From NCBI GenBank assembly GCA_947561715.1, contig OX387199.1, forward strand, positions 13,521,001 through 13,585,000: a DNA stretch of 64,000 bases. The letters are read 5' to 3'. The notes under the pieces were generated by a model. The model saw only the letters and a list, made by a program, of their open reading frames with translations. It was not told the DNA's origin and did not search any database. The stretch is from Ascidia mentula (Eukaryota > Chordata > Ascidiacea > Phlebobranchia > Ascidiidae). Position numbers and translations under genes: made by a program. Within the stretch, counting starts at the first letter, position 1. Each line of letters opens with the position of its first letter. This document shows positions 1 through 11,824 of this stretch, piece after piece.

Positions 1-1226
1 CAACGAATTACAATGTTTTTTTCATCACATTCTTCATTACCCTCGGTTCATTAAAAACAAACCATAACAAGAAATAACAAGTTCGCCGTTTCAACGTGAT
101 TCTTATCAACACGCGTCCGATGCTTCATAGAAGATGATGTATTTATAATTTACATCCTCCCATCTGACTACAGAACTGTTTTTGGCTCTCTTACTAGTCA
201 GTGGCAATTATTTACAGAATTAGATACATAACCAATAATGGGTAACACAGATACGTTACAGTTTTTATCAACATGATCTTGTGGTTATCGAAAACTGCAG
301 TACAACCCAGCTATGGTATGATTTATGTTTGTTCATTGCGGTAGTTTTCTATTGGTTGGCACACTTTGTGTTTAAAAAGTCCTCCTCTGACCTTTATTGT
401 TAGGAAATTGGTTTTAGTTATCGAATCGGTCCCCAAACAATAGCTCGTATAGCTAGGCGACAATCAACCCAATGTTTTTTCTTAATCTTTAGTCTTTGAC
501 TTTTGGGCTCTTAGTTCGTAAAGGAAAACTACTTCAAAAAATGACGATGGTGTTCACCGTTTCCCTGACTCCGCTTTGGTAACAGATCGACTTGGGTTAT
601 ACGAACGAAACTTGTGTTGTTGGATGCGCCGGATAAACTTTAAAACAACATGCACAAGATAAAGTTTAAGACAACCATAGTTTTATTTTTGTGGTGGTGT
701 CTACTGATTGCTTTATTTTAACTGACTATATTTTATTGATTCTTAAAAGAGTTTTGCCGTCTGCAATCGTAAGATGCTTGTTATACATGTTTGGTTTAAT
801 AACCAAATCTTTATGATGCCCATTAAAAACACAATATAATTGTTAATATTGTCCTGATAGATTTTGGATTTGTATGTCGCAAATACCATAAATGTTTGCA
901 CATTACGTCCACAATTGTATTTGTTTACAGATGGGTCTCAGAAGAAATCTAAATTCTTCGCAATATTGACACACCCCAGGACCGGTTTTAGATACCCCTC
1001 ATCTTTATCAAACTTGGTTAAATTATTGTGTTTAACTGGGCCATTTTTTTATTGTACCTGATAATGGTGAAAATAAACTGAATATTGTCTAATAAATACT
1101 AGTAATGGAAAGCTGCAGACAGGGTGTGTACACGCTCTGTTTCGACCTGCAAGGTCTCGTGCAAAGCTCGATTTTTTTATTGCGTGTCGCACATCTTGAG
1201 AAAAATTATCGTGCTTGTCAAATCAT
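1..1226. other. Left-edge stretch without a recognised gene
   Basis: No open frame here looks coding. Short frames such as 864-1061 have no recognisable domain and no splice-linked partners. The sequence is AT-rich and becomes a terminal-inverted-repeat element at about 1,227. I see no RNA gene. Confidence 0.5.
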
Positions 1227-3291
1227 AGAATACTAAAACATGGAATGGAAACTCTTTTCGTCACGCATGAGTAACACTTTACGCAAAATGACAAATGCAT
1301 TGGGTTAAATGCGATTTTGGCGTTTTTCGGCGGCGAAAAAGTCTAAGTTAATGTAACCACAAGAATTTATTTAAATGTAATTCAAGTAGTTTCATCCTTA
1401 ATCTTTTGAAATATGTGGATGATTTTAATTATGACGCGCTATAATGCACTTTTTGACCGTGCGTTACAAGTCACCTTACAGACTAAAAAATTGTTAATAC
1501 GTCTTCGCGTCAACCTCAAAGATGACGTAAGACATGTAATTACGTCATACAAGTGATGACGTAATGTTTTAGATTTGCATATCTGCCTAAAAAGCAATCA
1601 TGGGATTCAGAAACCTAATATATGAACAAAATAGTCTGACCCAGAGGTCACATATTTGCAGTCATTATTGGGTATGTATCAAAATGTTTCATAACTCCGC
1701 TTTTTGTAAAGACATATGTTGGACAGATAGTGCAGTACTACATGAAGTAGTTTTTGGCCCAAAATGTCAGATTGTAGCCTTTGTAAACCAGATAAAATGG
1801 GGCCAAATTTTGCTGCTTAATTTTAAAGATTGTATTTACTTGGTTAACCATACTTAAATCTGGCAGTTTTTCATCTTTTGTGCAAATAATATTAAATAAC
1901 AAATAAATAGTGGTAACTTGTAACTATCTAAAAAATATTGACATAATTAAATAAATTCTTGTGTCATTTTTTATATTCCATTGGTTCTGAGCAATTCATG
2001 CCACATATGAGCTGATGCTCTGTGAATAGCAATGAACCTGCTTTTGTTGTACTAGTAATCTACTTTATACATTTTCCCCACACATCACTGAGTTTTCTAT
2101 TTGATTTCATTGTAAATATATGGTTGTATATTGGCTTTTTTGTCCGAAAGTTCCACCTTAAGTGTTGATTAGTCTAATATCCCTGAGAAGAAAACAAATC
2201 AAATTGGATGGAAATCATTTTTGTCAAACTATTGCACACATAACAGAAGTATATTTTTTTACTCTTATCATAACAGTTGGTTGAATGCTTATGACACAGT
2301 TGAAAATATGTAATGTTTTGTTGAACTAAACATAATTGCCTTTTGTTTCAGCCAAATTGGACCTTTATATATTAAAAATACCCTTTTTCACTAGTCATTT
2401 TTTTTCTTCGCAGATTAGTTTTAAGTAAAACACAACAGAATTTGATTTAGATATGTATTAAAATGCTTGTGAGAGAAACATGTCATGTTGAAGAAAAAGA
2501 TGAAAGTTTTCAGAATTTGCTCATATGCAAACACTTATATACAAGTTATAGTTGGTTTATATTGGAAGTATTCCCACTGTCCTTGAGTATTTGCAAGCAA
2601 TCAACATATATTATGTCAAGGCTTAACTTTTTTAAACCCATATTATGCACAAAAATGTTGTTTTGTGTTGGACTTTACTGGCAACATTTGCACTCAGCAG
2701 TATGAACATGGTGTTGGCTAGGTATTTCCTGATTTTAATAATTTGGTTCATTATAATATCTTCCTCTCCATCTTCATCAAGATACAGGAATCGCAGAAAA
2801 AAGCAGCCATACTATCGTTTGTCAACTGTTTGTCAAATGCCCTGTTTTTGCAAAATAAATATTCCCAAACAACCGCATTACTGTGTGCAGAGATACTGTC
2901 CTAGAAAAAAACATAATAATCAATTAGTTGATTTTACATAACAAGCATAGTAGTTGATAATATTACTCGATTTAGCCTCCCACTGCTTGCAAACAGCAAC
3001 CGTGCAATTATTTGTTCCCTATTTTGACCCAAAAGGCAGTAGACAGCAAATCGCCGTAAAAAATGATGTGACACGATTTATTCAAAATCATCCACATATT
3101 TCAAAAGACAAGGGACCAAACTTATTGTTTTTTAAAAAAAGTTTTAAATTTTGTTCTATTTAATGGGTTTTTAAGCCCCTTAAAAAACACCAAAATCGCA
3201 TTTAACCCAATGCATTTTTAATTTCGCGTAGAGTGTTACTCATGCGTGACGGCGCACTTTCAGCGGAGTTTCCATTCCATGTTTTAGTATT
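1227..3291 (+). mobile_element. TIR element, copy A (about 2.06 kb, non-autonomous)
   Basis: The left end AGAATACTAAAACATGG (1,227) is matched in reverse complement by CCATGTTTTAGTATT ending at 3,291. The inverted match continues for roughly 100 bp with small differences. It includes the shared block around GGGTTAAATGCGATTTTGG at about 1,303 and its complement at about 3,192. The body (about 1,640-3,291) recurs at 24,177-25,777 with about 90% identity by eye, so this is a repeat family. No transposase frame is visible and no clear target-site duplication flanks the element. The superfamily is not recognised. A plain DNA transposon derivative is the simplest reading. Confidence 0.7.
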
Positions 3292-5163
3292 ACAACAAGT
3301 AATCCAGGACTTAATTGAATTTTTCTAAATTTGTGGATCTGTGTGTAATATTTTTCTTTCCGAGAAAAATGATGTTCTTGAACATGCAGTAAAGTTTTAT
3401 ATAAATGATCAAGTTGCTGGACAGTTGGACAGGTTTGTTTTGCACTGCACAAGCCACCATTTCGTTCTGCTTCATTCCATGTAAAAATGCTTGATGTGCA
3501 GATTTATTGTAGGCGTTAACTGCGATGACCTGGTAAATGTTTTGAGAGAGCATGGCAATGAATTTGAAACACTGTTTGTCCACCAACAACAACTTACAGC
3601 TCCAACAGTTTTGGATTTAGCGAATTTGGTGTTGTCACTACCTGGAAGTAATAGACTTCACATAGAGAACAAAACTCTTACATATTGGAGGGATACTAGA
3701 CATTAAAGTTTAGCATAATTACACTTTTGAAGTTAAGTTGCTTTTGTTTGAACCATTTATTTTACAGACAAAACAGTCCAGTGCACATTTGAAAATGTGC
3801 TGGTTTTCGCAACTGGTGCAGATCAACTTACCCCTTAGGGGTTTTCTCCCACTCCATCCATTTGTTTTTCTTCGCATGTCATTTACCAAAAAGCCAACAC
3901 ATGTGCTAACATACTGACACTTCCTTTGGCTAACCAGGACTATGAATCATTTAAAAACTGTATGGATTTTATATGGTATGGCATAACCTTGAAATGCTAT
4001 CAACGCTTTTCTGGCCAATTACACCATTGGTTATTACCGTACCGTCACTTTATCTTGCACTGCTGGATTAGAACACAACCGCCTTACTTTAGTTCTTATT
4101 ATTGCTATGAATAGCTCGCGATCTGCAGTTCATTTCTTTCGTTATTTATAACGTAGTGTTTACGCAATTTTGCGTTCCCTTGATTGAACACTGTCGTAGT
4201 TTTTGACCTTAACCAGTAAATTGACCAGTAATAATCTCATTTCTTTGTGCTTAATTTCCTGAGCTGAGTTGTGCAATATTTTAAGCAAATCGTGTTTCTC
4301 ATGAAAGCGTAAATGATTTTCTCTGGACTGCCAATTCTATACTCTACTGCTTATGTGAAAAGAATTGAATTTAACATTGCCTGCCTTATGTCTTTATATT
4401 GGCACTTGGTAAGAATAAAATTGTATGTACAGATTGGAAGATTGATAAGTTCGAAACCAGAAATAAGGAGATTGCCAAATTCTAGTCCCAAGGCTTAGGC
4501 CCGAAAAGGGCAAGAACCATAAACTCTGAAGTGAGGTTCAACATAAGCGTTACCTGCTGCGGCATACGTTACATTTGCAACTTGCGCAAAACTCAAACCA
4601 ATATAATGCAAGCTGTCATACCCAGACCATCAATCTTTTGTCACATGTAATTGTTTCATTAAAACCCTCGCCAGGTGGGTTAGTGCGGCGTACCAATATA
4701 GAACTCCCAGTCGCTGCTTCGCTGAATCTAAGTCTGCTTGCGTGTTCTTGCTGTATGGATTAGTAAGTTCGCCTCCTCGGCAGACTTCTTTATCAATTGA
4801 AAGATACCATTGCAATACCAGGTGGCTTAACTTTAAACAAAGTACGAGCGACTAAGAGAGTAGACTGTTGAAGGATTACGAAATGGGTGTTTTATAAAGA
4901 ATTGTCAGAAAAAAATGTGTTGTCCAGCAGGATGCCAGAAAGCTAACACCGTCTGCAGCCTTCAGTCCGTATGTGTGAAGAATTAAGTAGGGAAACATGC
5001 GTGCCCCTTCCTTGTGAAGATTGATAGTTTCTATCCGAAATCCAATATCGTCTTGACCTTTGGCTGTTGTGAGTTGCATTGAATTCGGTGACTAGTGGTG
5101 GTTATCGTCGGTGTTTCCGTCGTGTTCGCAAGCTGTCACGGTGGTTTCTTATGCTCAAACAAG
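3292..5163. other. Unassigned stretch, about 1.9 kb
   Basis: Two short frames look mildly protein-like: about 3,360-3,706 on the plus strand and 4,876-5,079 on the minus strand. Neither shows a domain I can name, nor a convincing splice chain. Given the surroundings they are probably decayed mobile-element coding sequence. Nothing else is supported. Confidence 0.4.
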
Positions 5164-5340
5164 TGTAGGGAATTCGGCTTGTCATGATTCGAAACACTTT
5201 AATATTTCTACTCTTCCATCGCTGGTTATCTCGCTTGCGTTTTCTTCTAAGTCCCCTTTGTCGCGTAATCGCAGCAATTTTCTCTTTGTCGCCTACAGCT
5301 TGTACACAAATATGGCGATTGTTCACTGGTAAGTTCAAAA
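5164..5340 (-). mobile_element. LTR fragment of a Ty3/gypsy-type element
   Basis: The segment beginning TGTAGGGAATTC and containing ATCTCGCTTGCG resembles the two-part LTR at 10,203-10,260 and 11,506-11,770. The minus orientation is set by that second copy, which lies downstream of minus-strand pol coding. It is a decayed partial LTR with no pol coding attached. It is old, judged from its divergence from the second copy. Confidence 0.5.
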
Positions 5341-5409
5341 TACAGCAGTAAAGTTGTAGAGACTTGACAAACAAATATTGAACACCCAATAACTGCATAT
5401 CATTGCAAC

Positions 5410-5741
5410 TAGGGATGCACCGAAACTTTTTTACTGCATATAACGCTAATACGCAAAGTTCAAAAAGGTTAAAATCATTGTTTAAACTTTACGAATATGT
5501 TCCTTCCATTTGTCGACTTTCACAGAAATGATAAAAATCAAACCGAAGACGAGGTTATTCTTCAAGCGCCAATAAAAGCCTGTATGATAGGATCAGATCT
5601 AATCCAGCACATGATTTGTTTAAATTTATTGCGTTTAAAGAGACGGATACCAAAATTAGTTTCGGCCGAATTAATTCGGCAACTTTTGCCGAATATTCGG
5701 TTTCGGCCGAATATAGAAATAGCTGTTTCGGTGCATCACTA
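5410..5741. mobile_element. hAT-type MITE, 332 bp, with perfect 8-bp target duplication
   Basis: The ends TAGGGATGCACCGAAAC and its complement GTTTCGGTGCATCACTA form terminal inverted repeats. The 8 bp ATTGCAAC stand directly before (5,402-5,409) and directly after (5,742-5,749) the element. An 8-bp duplication and this terminus are the hAT signature. The interior holds GGCCGAAT-type palindromic runs and no transposase. The intact duplication suggests a fairly recent insertion. Confidence 0.9.
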
Positions 5742-5907
5742 ATTGCAACCACAGAGTACCGGTCTTTCTCTTCCTGCATATCAAGATAATAGGTATTACC
5801 AACAGCTTAATGTGCCAAATAGCGTAGTAAAAATATATGCAATAACCTGGTTTGTTGAGAAATATAATGCAATGTTTTCTTTCAATATAGTTGGCCAAAG
5901 CAACGAG

Positions 5908-5953
5908 ATTCATCAAAATATGAGGTTGACAATTACCTCATATTTTGATGAAT
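5908..5953. repeat. Perfect 19-bp hairpin with 8-nt loop
   Basis: The arm at 5,908-5,926 (core CATCAAAATATGAGGT) is exactly complementary to the arm at 5,935-5,953, leaving an 8-nt loop. It lies inside an open frame (5,743-6,063, plus) of unknown nature. It does not match the ends of the neighbouring hAT element. It may be a small foldback or the decayed centre of another element. Confidence 0.8.
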
Positions 5954-6267
5954 ACGAAACTGGAAAGTACGTCTATGGCGGTGAGTTAGATTCCTCATCT
6001 TCTAAAGATAAAAATATATACATGCTTTTGATCGATAAACAAAACCTTAGTTTTGGTGTTTAACTGAAGTTGAACCACTTTAACTGGCTAAAACTGGAAA
6101 AAATACACACTCACATCTTGAAACAACCTTTTTGATGAACCCTGTTTATGTCTTTTAATCTTTGTCTCAAACGACTAACCCATGTGCTCTAAATAATAAA
6201 CCAAATCAAATACAGTGGTGAACAAAATGTCACCTACTTACTATTGGAATGCTACTGCTTTGATCTC

Positions 6268-7121
6268 TTAATACAAGATATCCTCAGATATATGTAATAA
6301 ATGTGTCATGTTGTAACAGTTTTCATCAGAATCTATACCAATGCAAACTATAGCACACTTACATGTTATGTGGCGAAATTGAATCGCAGATAAGTTAAGA
6401 CAAGCAGTTTTTTCCATTGAATTAACACTTTCAAGAATGTATCTGAAAGCTAATTCAGCCTTGGTTCTTCCAACGATCTGTATGGCTGTATTGAATAAAT
6501 CAGCAAACCAAGCACTTCTCATAAGCTTGGCTACAGATCCTGAAAGCAATTGTGCAGCATAGCAAACTTTCATTTTGGGATAGCTTTGGTTGGAAAAGTG
6601 CATCTGTCAGTTTACAACAACGTAATTCAGCACTTTATAATAGACTTGAAAGAATAAAATCATTGCCATATCTCAACAATCGAGTCCCATTTGGCCTACT
6701 TGATCTAACGTTGTTACAAGCTGTTTTTAAAAGATGAGGGATCACTAATTAAAAAAATTACACCAGGATTAAAAAACGTTAATACACTTGTAAGTTCAGA
6801 AGCGTGAACAATTTCCTATTGCATGGTGCACCATCGCACACTAGAGCAAGAAATGGAACGTGCATAAAATCGCAAAGTGTGACCAACTGCCTCTTCAGAC
6901 AAACTCCTGTTTTTTTTCCAAATTTTCACCAAATCTCTTTTGTACAGCCATTTTATATGATTGACAACCCAGAATATTTTTTTTTCCATTTGTTCTGCAC
7001 AGTTGTGAGGATTCTTGCTGCAGATCGATTTCACACGAAATAAGCTAACATCGGATGCCCTTTTGTCGTAAAATGGTATGGAGCACATTCTTGCCATTTT
7101 TCCTAATTCTACATAGGCCAA
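6268..7121 (-). pseudogene. P-element/THAP9-type transposase remnant
   Basis: Two minus-strand coding-like pieces lie in family order. The first (7,121 to about 6,816) contains NHIKWLYKRDLVKI, matching the I-x-W-x-Y-x3-L pattern of THAP9/P transposases. The second (6,603-6,268) contains YPKMKVCYAAQLLSGSVAK, the conserved K-M-x-V-x-x-A-A-Q-x-L-S-x-S-V-A block found just after it in the family. The two pieces are in different frames and the N-terminal THAP domain and the catalytic core are not visible, so this is a broken DNA-transposon copy. The assignment rests on remembered motifs, not a search. Confidence 0.5.
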
Positions 7122-8312
7122 CCGGACAAGAAGAACTCAATTATTTATATGTCGGGATATACTGTACATTTTGTAAACCCAAGTTTCATCTTTAAAACCT
7201 GCGCGCAAAAATGAGTAAGACGCTATTTTACGTCAATGGAGTCCATGACATGAATTGTGTCACACATCCGCACAGACCAAGACAAGCTAAAATATGCGCA
7301 CGGCTCCAAATTCGTATTTTCCAACTGTATACCTGACGGAGTGACTGTCAAATGCAAGCAGACGATCTTTCTTGTCATGCTTTGAAGGGTAACCGTGTCC
7401 GAAACTATTTCTACAGAATGACATAGTAATGTTTTTTTTTGGTATAGTTTCTCATCATTACTCTGGCCTTATCTTTTTTTCTAAACAACCTGATATACTG
7501 CAATTTACAAAATTACTTCTACTACTACAGGGTGTCAATTTTCCTACATGACACAAAAAAACATTGCATACCTTTTTAACTTCTCTAAAGGATTGCCTGG
7601 ACAGCTAACTGTAATATTACGCAGTGGGTTACTAAAATTTAAGACGGAAAACAAAAAACTTACGTTAGAAAGCAGTCACATGTAAACAGTTACAAATAAA
7701 AACTACAATAATACATATGTTACCAATGCTGTAGCCTACTTCCACTCCGTGGAACATAAGCTGACTTCTGATATTGTAGCAAACACAGTGTAATGTTTAC
7801 ATGAAAAATGTAATATTGGCATTATTTATATCCGTGACTTCCCACGTACAAAAGGACAACACAAACGCGTGCAAAAGTAATTACAAACGACCGCGCTGAC
7901 ATGCCTCGCGGACCAGTGCCACTACATAGTGAATTGCATTTGCTTGTGTTGTTTCTGTGGTGATTCCACGCGTTTCCATTTCTTGTGATTTCTTTGGACT
8001 GCCGTACGTTATAGCCATCTCAATAAAAGAATGTTTCAACATTGAAAACGTAAAGCGAACTTTTGGAGACTGTCAATTGAAAATGCTACGGAGTGGAAAG
8101 AGTTCAAAAATCTTATTTTTGCTGAAATACCATCTGCATGGTTTCATAGACATCCAGTAGAATCCTAAAACTTAAATGCTAGTTGAGCAGCTAAAGTGGA
8201 ACGTGTTGGTTACCATGCCAATGGTGTTGAAACCTCCTTTTTCTAGTCCGCAAATAAAAAAACTGAAATGGTTATATTTTTTTAATTGTCAGGCCATAGT
8301 TCATGGTTCGAC
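7122..8312. other. Stretch without a recognised gene
   Basis: AT-rich sequence with scattered short frames and no motif I can name. The plus-strand frame 7,957-8,160 shows no domain. It is probably filler between transposon remnants. Confidence 0.45.
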
Positions 8313-9330
8313 CTATCTGCAGGTGGACACTGACATATTATCCTCTCGCCCGTCAGGAAAACGGATAACATCTCTTAATTTTAGGAGAAAAGCGACATTG
8401 GAATCTCGTAGCCAAGATGGCAGTGATTTCCCATTCGGTGAGCGATGGGAAAAGGTGAAAACTAAATCATGGGGCGTGGAATTGGTAGCGGTGCACAACA
8501 ACGAACGAATTGACCAGAGTGCATTGGACAATACTAATTCCCATCGAGTAACTGGCATGTAGTTGGAACGCAAACATAGATAAACTGCTTTCCATATATT
8601 ACCATTAAATCGTTCAACTTGCGAATTACCAAGCGGATTTTAAGGGGTTGAATGGCTGGCATGGCAATGCCTTCCTAAATTTTTTTAATTGAAGCTTTTC
8701 TCTGTAATGTTTGAGCCTCAATACAACAAACATATAGGGTGTGTTGGTGCTTGTTAGTTAATTGCCACAGGTAGCTGTTGATAACTTCATCATGAAGCCA
8801 ACCAACATTGAATTTGTTGTCATGCTTTTTAAGTTCACAAACTTCAGCTGGCAGCAATGCACCATCCAGAGATCATTATTTTTGGCTAATTTGTGCAAGC
8901 TCTCCCGGAGATGTTCAGGTAGGTTGCTACTTTTAACAAATACACTCCTGGCAGCTCTTTCCCTGTTGCGAATACAAAACTTGCATAAGTTTGAACCTCT
9001 TACTACGTTTCCATGTCGCGGGTTCTGTCGAAGTGACGCAAGCCGAGTACTTGGCCAAACGGCTGAATTTATGGGCCATCAAAATAGGCCATGTAATGAC
9101 TGCAGCAGGGTTTCGTAGCTTTTTGCGCAGTAAGCAGCAGTTTTAAATGTAACCTTTTACTGTCAAAATGGTACCGTAAACAAGGTCATCTTTGGAGGTG
9201 GTCCGAACACCAAGTAACACCCACGGTTACTCGTCCAAGCAATTGGAGTCGGTTAGAAGCGCCATTAACGCGCTCCACCAGGCCATTCGCTTGTGGGTGA
9301 AAAGCTGTCCAGTGGTCCTAGTGTAGAGCC
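8313..9330 (-). mobile_element. Ty3/gypsy integrase fragments (fossil)
   Basis: On the minus strand, 8,573-8,313 contains NALWSIRSLLCTATNSTPHD and PSWL, the C-terminal part of a gypsy-type integrase region. The preceding stretch (about 8,680-8,580) gives a QVERFNGNIWKAV-like block that is usual just before it. A second integrase-like segment (about 9,330-9,130) reads VLLGVRTTSKDDL, also a gypsy integrase pattern. The pieces may come from two copies. This is an old, broken LTR-retrotransposon relic with several breaks. Confidence 0.65.
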
Positions 9331-9607
9331 TTTAAATTCGTATAGCAAGTGTAGCAGATTGTGGCGAATGTATTAAAATACACGCTAACTAGTGACCGAG
9401 CTTTCTGTACTTTTGTAGGTACTTAATAATTAAACAGTATCTTCTTAAACGTGCAGAATTTAAAGCGTAATATGGTACGAAGCAAGCTACACCCGGTTAG
9501 AAAATATTTTGAATATGATGTGGTGCAGAATAACTCCCGTTGTTTGTTAGACAATTGCTCTGCGAGTATAAAAGGGGACCATGCTTAAAACCTCATGTCA
9601 TCATACA

Positions 9608-10190
9608 TTACGAAAAAGTGTATGCTGTTTTTTTGAAGGAAAAGGTTGTTGTCAAATCAGGCAATACACCTACAGGCAAAAAAGTTAAAAACCAATGGTG
9701 ATAGCCGCCACCCTCAATCAAGCGTTTTTCAAAACAATTTATTCCATTAACGGACCGGCGGAAAGTATACAGATTATAATATCGCTCTAAGCTGTTAATT
9801 TGCTTGAACCAGTCACTTACCGCGAACCGGAACAGAACCGGATAAAATAAGAAAATTAAAACCGGAACCAAAACTGAATCCGTATGACAAGCGGTTTGAC
9901 TCCCTGTTATATTTACAAGGTCACGAATTAGTTGCCAAGTGGATTTGGAATTGTTACCACTGACTGAGTTTATGGTGAAAATAATTGTTTTACTGTGGCA
10001 ATAATATGATTTAGTGTGTTTCGAAATCCTTTTGCTATCCACGGTTTGTTTTGTATTCTTTTTTCCCTTCTTATTTCAGAAAAATAAGAAGTTTCGAGTG
10101 GATGATTTGTTAAACGTAAATATAATGGTTTCAACTTAGGAGAAAGTAATTCAGAATCCGTGGAGGCTAGAAATTTAACTGATAAAAGAA
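9608..10190 (-). pseudogene. LINE endonuclease-RT linker remnant
   Basis: The minus-strand frame (10,042-9,608) contains NNSKSTWQLIRDLVN. Just upstream (about 10,080-10,040) is QNKPWIAKGF. These resemble the linker between the endonuclease and reverse-transcriptase domains of CR1/RTE-type non-LTR retrotransposons. Only this linker is recognisable; both neighbouring domains are missing or decayed. Confidence 0.4.
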
Positions 10191-10265
10191 GGTGTTGGTA
10201 GTGTAGGGAATTCTGCTTTCATAATTCGAAACCTTTTATTATTCAGTAATATTTCATGCAATGGC

Positions 10266-10372
10266 ATGATTGGCAGGATCGCCCCACTGCGCAGGTCCTT
10301 GCTTATCGATCACAGCTACCGTATCGCGATCATTAGGTTTGCAGGCTTGGCAGCCCAGGCTTTTATTATTTT
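10266..10372 (-). mobile_element. SINE tail fragment
   Basis: This shares GGCAGGATCGCCCCACTGCG with the longer SINE at 52,742-52,996. It also shares the AGGTTTGCAGGCTTGGCAGC block with 35,803-35,852. The tRNA-like head is missing. It marks a family dispersed through both halves of the window. Confidence 0.7.
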
Positions 10373-10459
10373 GTTTAAACTTGGTCCTTTGAAACTGTCT
10401 ACACTCTTACATTTACAAATATAATGTTTCTGTTGCTGCCAGGCATATTGTAATTTAAT

Positions 10460-11505
10460 AGTCTGTTCTTCTGGCACACTAAAAACGTAACTTTAATGAC
10501 GGACGTTTCGCCTGTTATCCAACAAGGCTTCCTCAGGGTAATGATACTGGTACAGCACACAACCAACGCCAAGAAAACGTACCACCACGAAAAAATATAA
10601 CGCTAACACCGCTAGTGAAATCACGTGATGCTATCAAAAGGGCGGGAAACAACAGTTACAGCAAGTTATTATAAAGCACCGGGAAATAGACGCCCTGTCA
10701 TTGACGCAGAGATTGTACTTATGGATATGTAGCGCTTTTAAGGAAAAGGCGCTTTGTGTGATCCATCTCCTTTTCCAAAACCTTAGCCTTGTCCCAGGCA
10801 ATCCGATAAGCTTTTAAGGCAGCATGCTTGGCTAACGCTGTCTTACTTGCTGTCTTTTGATGCAACGTCGCGGCGGTGCTCCGTAATTCTGGTTTTCAGG
10901 GCTCTTCCGGTTTCGCCGATGTAGATACCCTCGCACTCTCCACATGAAATTTGGTTTGGCCTATTCGGCCCCTTAGTATTGCGTTCGGAAGTTGCCCGGG
11001 CTCGTTTGTGGCGAAGCAGGTTCGCGGCATGCTTCTTTTTGTAATAACGTCACACATCACAGCCCAGGCTAGTTCAGAAGCGTAAGTTTGCGTAGCACTG
11101 GCACTGCAAAATGCACATAGAAAGACGGAAATAATCCAAGAGCATAAATAAACAAAGAATATATTATATGTTGCTCTACCACATGAATGTACTTTGCCTG
11201 TAAATTCAGTTTAACATATGTCAGGGAAGCAGAAAAAATAAACGATACATACAGTATTTAAACGAGTGACTCTTTTCTGGTTCCTTCAAAACTAGTTTGG
11301 CGTTTTTTGTCGTGCTGTTTGGCTCTAAACAAAAAAAATATCCTGGCAACCCTGGCGATGTAAGCGTTATATTTTTTCGTGGTGGTACGTTTTCTTGGCG
11401 TTGGTTGTGTGCTGTATCATTACCCTGAGGAAGCCTTGTTGGATAACAGGCGAAACGTCATTCCATAAAGTTACGTTTTTAGTGTGCCAGAAGAACTCTT
11501 ACATT
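10460..11505 (-). mobile_element. Penelope-like element with GIY-YIG endonuclease piece and inverted ends
   Basis: The ends are inverted copies of about 140 bp (about 10,463-10,606 and 11,358-11,505) sharing the GTTGGATAACAGGCGAAAC block. Between them, on the minus strand at about 10,975-10,725, lies coding reading CGECEGIYIGETGRALKTR followed by ITEHRRD. This is the GIY-YIG motif with its conserved arginine, as in the C-terminal endonuclease of Penelope-like retroelements. The reverse transcriptase is absent, so the copy is 5'-truncated. Both ends also carry CTGAGGA and GAAAC spaced as in a hammerhead ribozyme core. The copy is decayed but the end repeats remain very similar. Confidence 0.75.
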
Positions 11506-11824
11506 TACATACAGACTTTCTGACGCCATCGCTAGTTATCTCGCTTGCGCTACTTCTTCTATACGTCTCATTTGTATCTTTGTTTCTGCCTCGTCTTTGA
11601 TGTATCCCTATATATAGTTTTAGACGAAGTCAGACATTTCTCGTTGTTATCCACGGTATGACGTTTTTTGTGTTGATTCTGTTGTATTTTTTGTAAAATA
11701 CGAAAACGTTTTTTGTTGTGTAGTTGCAATCTCAATTTTTATTTAGGTTTCGTGTTTACAATAAAAGTCGGAATGATTTCCTGTACCTTAGAATCAACGT
11801 GGGTCAATGTGTAATTGTCGAAAA

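Larger units (their letters stand above)
10203..11770 (-). mobile_element. Ty3/gypsy LTR interrupted by SINE and Penelope-like insertions
   Basis: The outer pieces (10,203 to about 10,260 and about 11,506-11,770) match the LTR-like fragment at 5,164-5,340 (TGTAGGGAATTC start, ATCTCGCTTGCG block). Read on the minus strand the LTR would end in CA at 10,203, downstream of the minus-strand pol fossil at 11,825-13,512, as a 3' LTR should. A SINE tail piece and a Penelope-like element sit inside it. The motif CTCTTACATTTACA occurs on both sides of the Penelope-like insert (about 10,407 and 11,506), possibly a target duplication. Old and broken. Confidence 0.5.

Noticed and set aside
3360-3706. Protein-like frames possibly from a HECT-type or other captured gene
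   Set aside because: No motif could be named, the frames are short, and the context is transposon debris.
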